DNA of 64,000 nucleotides from an uncultured Christensenella sp. (GTDB taxonomy: Bacteria; Bacillota; Clostridia; Christensenellales; UBA3700), in the NCBI GenBank assembly GCA_910577845.1, contig CAJTNA010000001.1, positions 186,001 to 250,000 on the forward strand. Direction: 5' to 3'. Numbering within the stretch: the first letter of the stretch is position 1; each line of letters starts with the position of its first letter. Positions 61,952-64,000 of this stretch are shown one piece after another. A program made the translations under genes and the position numbers. The notes below the pieces were generated by a model that did no database searches, was not told where the DNA came from, and was given only the letters and a program-made list of their open reading frames with translations.

Positions 61952-63493
61952 TTAGTGTTTAAAATGTCTATCACCTGTAAAAATCATTGCAATGCCATAC
62001 TTATCGCACAAATCTATGCTCTCTTGGTCTCTGATACTACCGCCTGGTTGTACTATAGCTTTGATGCCAGCTTGGTGTGCAGACTCAACAACATCACCAA
62101 ATGGAAAGAAAGCGTCACTAGCAAGCACAGCTCCATTAGTATTTTGCAAACTATGTTCAATAGCTTGTTTTGTTGCCCAAATTCTGTTAACTTGACCAGC
62201 ACCGATACCATAAGTAGTATTGTCTTTGCCAATTACTATTGCGTTTGATTTTGTATGCTTACAAACTTTCATTAAGAATTGCATATCCTCTAGTTGAGCT
62301 TTTGTAGGCTTTGTCTTTGTTACAACTTGACACTTGCTATCATCAATAACGATAGTGTCATAGTCTTGAACTAATAGACCACCTAAAACTTTTTTCATAT
62401 CATAACTTGTTGACTTGATTGGTGCATTAATGCTATCTAAAGCAAGTAAACGAATATTTTTCTTTTGTTCCAAAATTTGCAAAGCATCTGCACTAAAAGA
62501 TGGTGCAATAACTATCTCAATAAATATTTTATTAATTTGCTCTGCGGTTGCCTTGTCAATCTCTCTATTTGCCGCAATAATACCACCAAAAATTGAAACT
62601 GGGTCAGAATTATAAGCAAGTTCAAAAGCCTTTGCAATTGTTTTGCTTGATGCAACACCACAAGGGTTAGCGTGCTTAACAGCAACGATTGTTGGCTCTG
62701 TAAACTCACGCAATAAATCTAATGCACCATTTGTATCATTGATATTATTGTAAGATAATTCCTTTCCGTGTAATTGTTTAGCTTCAGCAATACTGCCAGC
62801 TACTGGCAAACATTCCTTATAGAATACTGCAGATTGATTAGGATTTTCACCATAACGCATATCTTGAACTTTTTCATAAGCATAGCTTACAATTTCTGGG
62901 AACTTGATATTCAACTTCTCTCTCAAGAAAGTAGAAATCATAGTATCATATACTGCAGTGTGTTGATATACTTTATACATTAAATAAAATTTAGTATCAA
63001 GACTAACTTCACCATTAGTTTTTAGTTCACTAACAACTTTTTCATAGTCACTTGGGTCAACCATAACAGCAACATCTTGATAGTTCTTAGCCGCACTTCT
63101 TAACATTGTAGGTCCGCCAATATCAATGTTTTCAATACAAGTTTGCAAGTCAACACCTGGTTTCATAATAGTTTGCTTAAATGGATATAAGTTTACAATA
63201 ACCATATCAATAGTATTAATATTTAATTTTTCCAATTGTTCCATATGTTCTTTGTTTGACCTCATTGCCAAAAGTCCTGCGTGAACATTTGGGTGCAAAG
63301 TTTTCACTCTGCCATCAAGACATTCTGGAAAACCTGTAATATTACTAATACCAATTACATCTATACCTGCATTTTTTAATGCTACTGCAGTACCGCCAGT
63401 ACTGATAATTTCATATCCTAAACTAACTATTTCCTTAGCCAATTCCACAATGCCAGTTTTATCTGATACACTAATTAATGCTCTTTTCTTCAT
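61952..63493 (-). CDS. purH: Bifunctional AICAR transformylase/IMP cyclohydrolase
   Basis: 513 aa from the ATG at 63493 (GAGGAG upstream). N-terminal IMP cyclohydrolase: ALISVSDKTGIVELAKEI, ISTGGTA, TGFPECLDGRVKTLHP. C-terminal transformylase: KHANPCGVA (catalytic Lys-His), IWATKQAIEHSL, ASDAFFPFGDVVE. It performs the last two steps to IMP. One-base overlap with purN (TAATG). Confidence 0.97.
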   Translation of the reverse strand: MKKRALISVSDKTGIVELAKEIVSLGYEIISTGGTAVALKNAGIDVIGISNITGFPECLDGRVKTLHPNVHAGLLAMRSNKEHMEQLEKLNINTIDMVIVNLYPFKQTIMKPGVDLQTCIENIDIGGPTMLRSAAKNYQDVAVMVDPSDYEKVVSELKTNGEVSLDTKFYLMYKVYQHTAVYDTMISTFLREKLNIKFPEIVSYAYEKVQDMRYGENPNQSAVFYKECLPVAGSIAEAKQLHGKELSYNNINDTNGALDLLREFTEPTIVAVKHANPCGVASSKTIAKAFELAYNSDPVSIFGGIIAANREIDKATAEQINKIFIEIVIAPSFSADALQILEQKKNIRLLALDSINAPIKSTSYDMKKVLGGLLVQDYDTIVIDDSKCQVVTKTKPTKAQLEDMQFLMKVCKHTKSNAIVIGKDNTTYGIGAGQVNRIWATKQAIEHSLQNTNGAVLASDAFFPFGDVVESAHQAGIKAIVQPGGSIRDQESIDLCDKYGIAMIFTGDRHFKH

Positions 63494-64000
63494 TATTTTA
63501 TCTCCTCTCTGCATAGTTTTGCCACTACCTTTGGCAATAATATATGTTCTTGTTCCAAAACTTTCTTTTGCAAGCTCTCTGCTGTATCATTAATCGCAAC
63601 TCTTACACGTACTTGCTCAATAATCTCGCCAGTATCTGCACCACTATCTACAAAATGCACAGTACAACCGCTATATCTATCACCACTTTTGATAACCGAT
63701 TGATGTACTTTCATCCCATAATAACCAATACCACAATGCTTTGGTATAAGTGATGGATGTACATTTATAATACGTCTTTCATACTCATTGATAATTACTG
63801 GTGTAACAATGCTTAAATACCCCGCCAAAACAATTAAATCAATCTCATATTTTTTAAGTTCTTCAAGAATAGCCTTATCACGTGTTTCGTGGTCACCATA
63901 TTCCTTTAAAGTAAATGTCTTGCAAGGAATAGCATCTCGTCTTGCCCTATTTATTGCAAAAATACCTGTTTTGTTTGTAACAACAAGCCTTACTCTGCCA
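63493..64000 (-). CDS. purN: Phosphoribosylglycinamide formyltransferase, 5' end outside window
   Basis: The frame is open to the right edge; residues there read GRVRLVVTNKTGIFAINRAR. The visible catalytic features are VLAGYLSIVTP and NVHPSLIPKHCG (catalytic Asn/His), then GCTVHFVDSGADTGEII (catalytic Asp). It formylates GAR with 10-formyl-THF. First visible gene of the purN-purH-purD-purL operon; the promoter and any purine riboswitch would lie outside this window. Confidence 0.95.
   Translation of the reverse strand, partial: GRVRLVVTNKTGIFAINRARRDAIPCKTFTLKEYGDHETRDKAILEELKKYEIDLIVLAGYLSIVTPVIINEYERRIINVHPSLIPKHCGIGYYGMKVHQSVIKSGDRYSGCTVHFVDSGADTGEIIEQVRVRVAINDTAESLQKKVLEQEHILLPKVVAKLCREEIK

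Overview
The window looks like a low-GC, AT-rich Clostridia-type chromosome, probably from an uncultured gut lineage. The evidence is a clostridial single-chain FGAM synthase, an IspH-S1 fusion, a germination-protease (gpr) homologue divergent from rpsT, the dnaX-ybaB-recR cluster, and promoters of near-perfect TTGACA-N17-TATAAT form, often with an extended -10 TGn. Genus and species cannot be read from it. Christensenellales-like affinity is only an inference. The standard genetic code is assumed throughout.

Region by region: 1-1.65 kb is the 3' part of an NFACT/RqcH gene. It is followed by tRNA-Ser(UGA) and a 10-kb accessory stretch (1.9-11.8 kb) of small, poorly known or decaying genes. 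These include a promoter-structured leader-terminator unit in front of a Cys-rich lipoprotein, GNAT, serine-hydrolase and membrane-protein remnants, an FRG-domain gene pair, a C39-like peptidase, a DUF5714 protein, a PNPOx-like protein, a GrpB-family protein and several hypotheticals. 11.9-14.3 kb is a TetR-ABC-FtsX efflux-type operon. 15.4-21.6 kb carries NADP-isocitrate dehydrogenase and a tsaE-tsaB-rimI-hydrolase-murF-ddl operon that joins tRNA t6A synthesis with peptidoglycan precursor synthesis. 21.7-22.8 kb is an FMN riboswitch plus ribU. 22.9-31 kb holds a second TetR gene, a DUF2461 gene, tRNA-Thr(GGU), a MerR-controlled ABC-2 exporter operon, a frameshifted epimerase, a DUF1848 gene and tRNA-Ser(GGA). 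31-34.4 kb has a BspA-like LRR lipoprotein, murI, gpr and rpsT. 35-41 kb is ispH-S1, plsC, cmk, a BaiN-like flavoprotein and an APH-like kinase. 41.5-48 kb has a doubly frameshifted phosphatase lipoprotein, a Gfo/Idh/MocA oxidoreductase, a DUF2156-GNAT pair, a formate/nitrite channel and a lipoprotein. 47.9-50.6 kb is dnaX-ybaB-recR. A 1.6-kb AT-rich gene desert follows, then a Glu/Pro-rich repeat protein, an amidohydrolase, an ABC-F ATPase, and purN-purH-purD-purL running off the right edge.

The most unusual signals are these. (1) An orphan attenuator or riboswitch-like leader at 2.5-2.74 kb has its own promoter, a long folded domain, a terminator and a competing antiterminator just before a DnaJ-zinc-finger-like lipoprotein. 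(2) Four genes, including tsaE at the head of the t6A/murein operon, have the start codon exactly where a consensus promoter would start transcription and no Shine-Dalgarno, so they are probably leaderless. (3) MurF has a multi-pass membrane domain in place of its usual N-terminal domain. (4) dnaX contains an A9 slippery run that would give a gamma-like short form.
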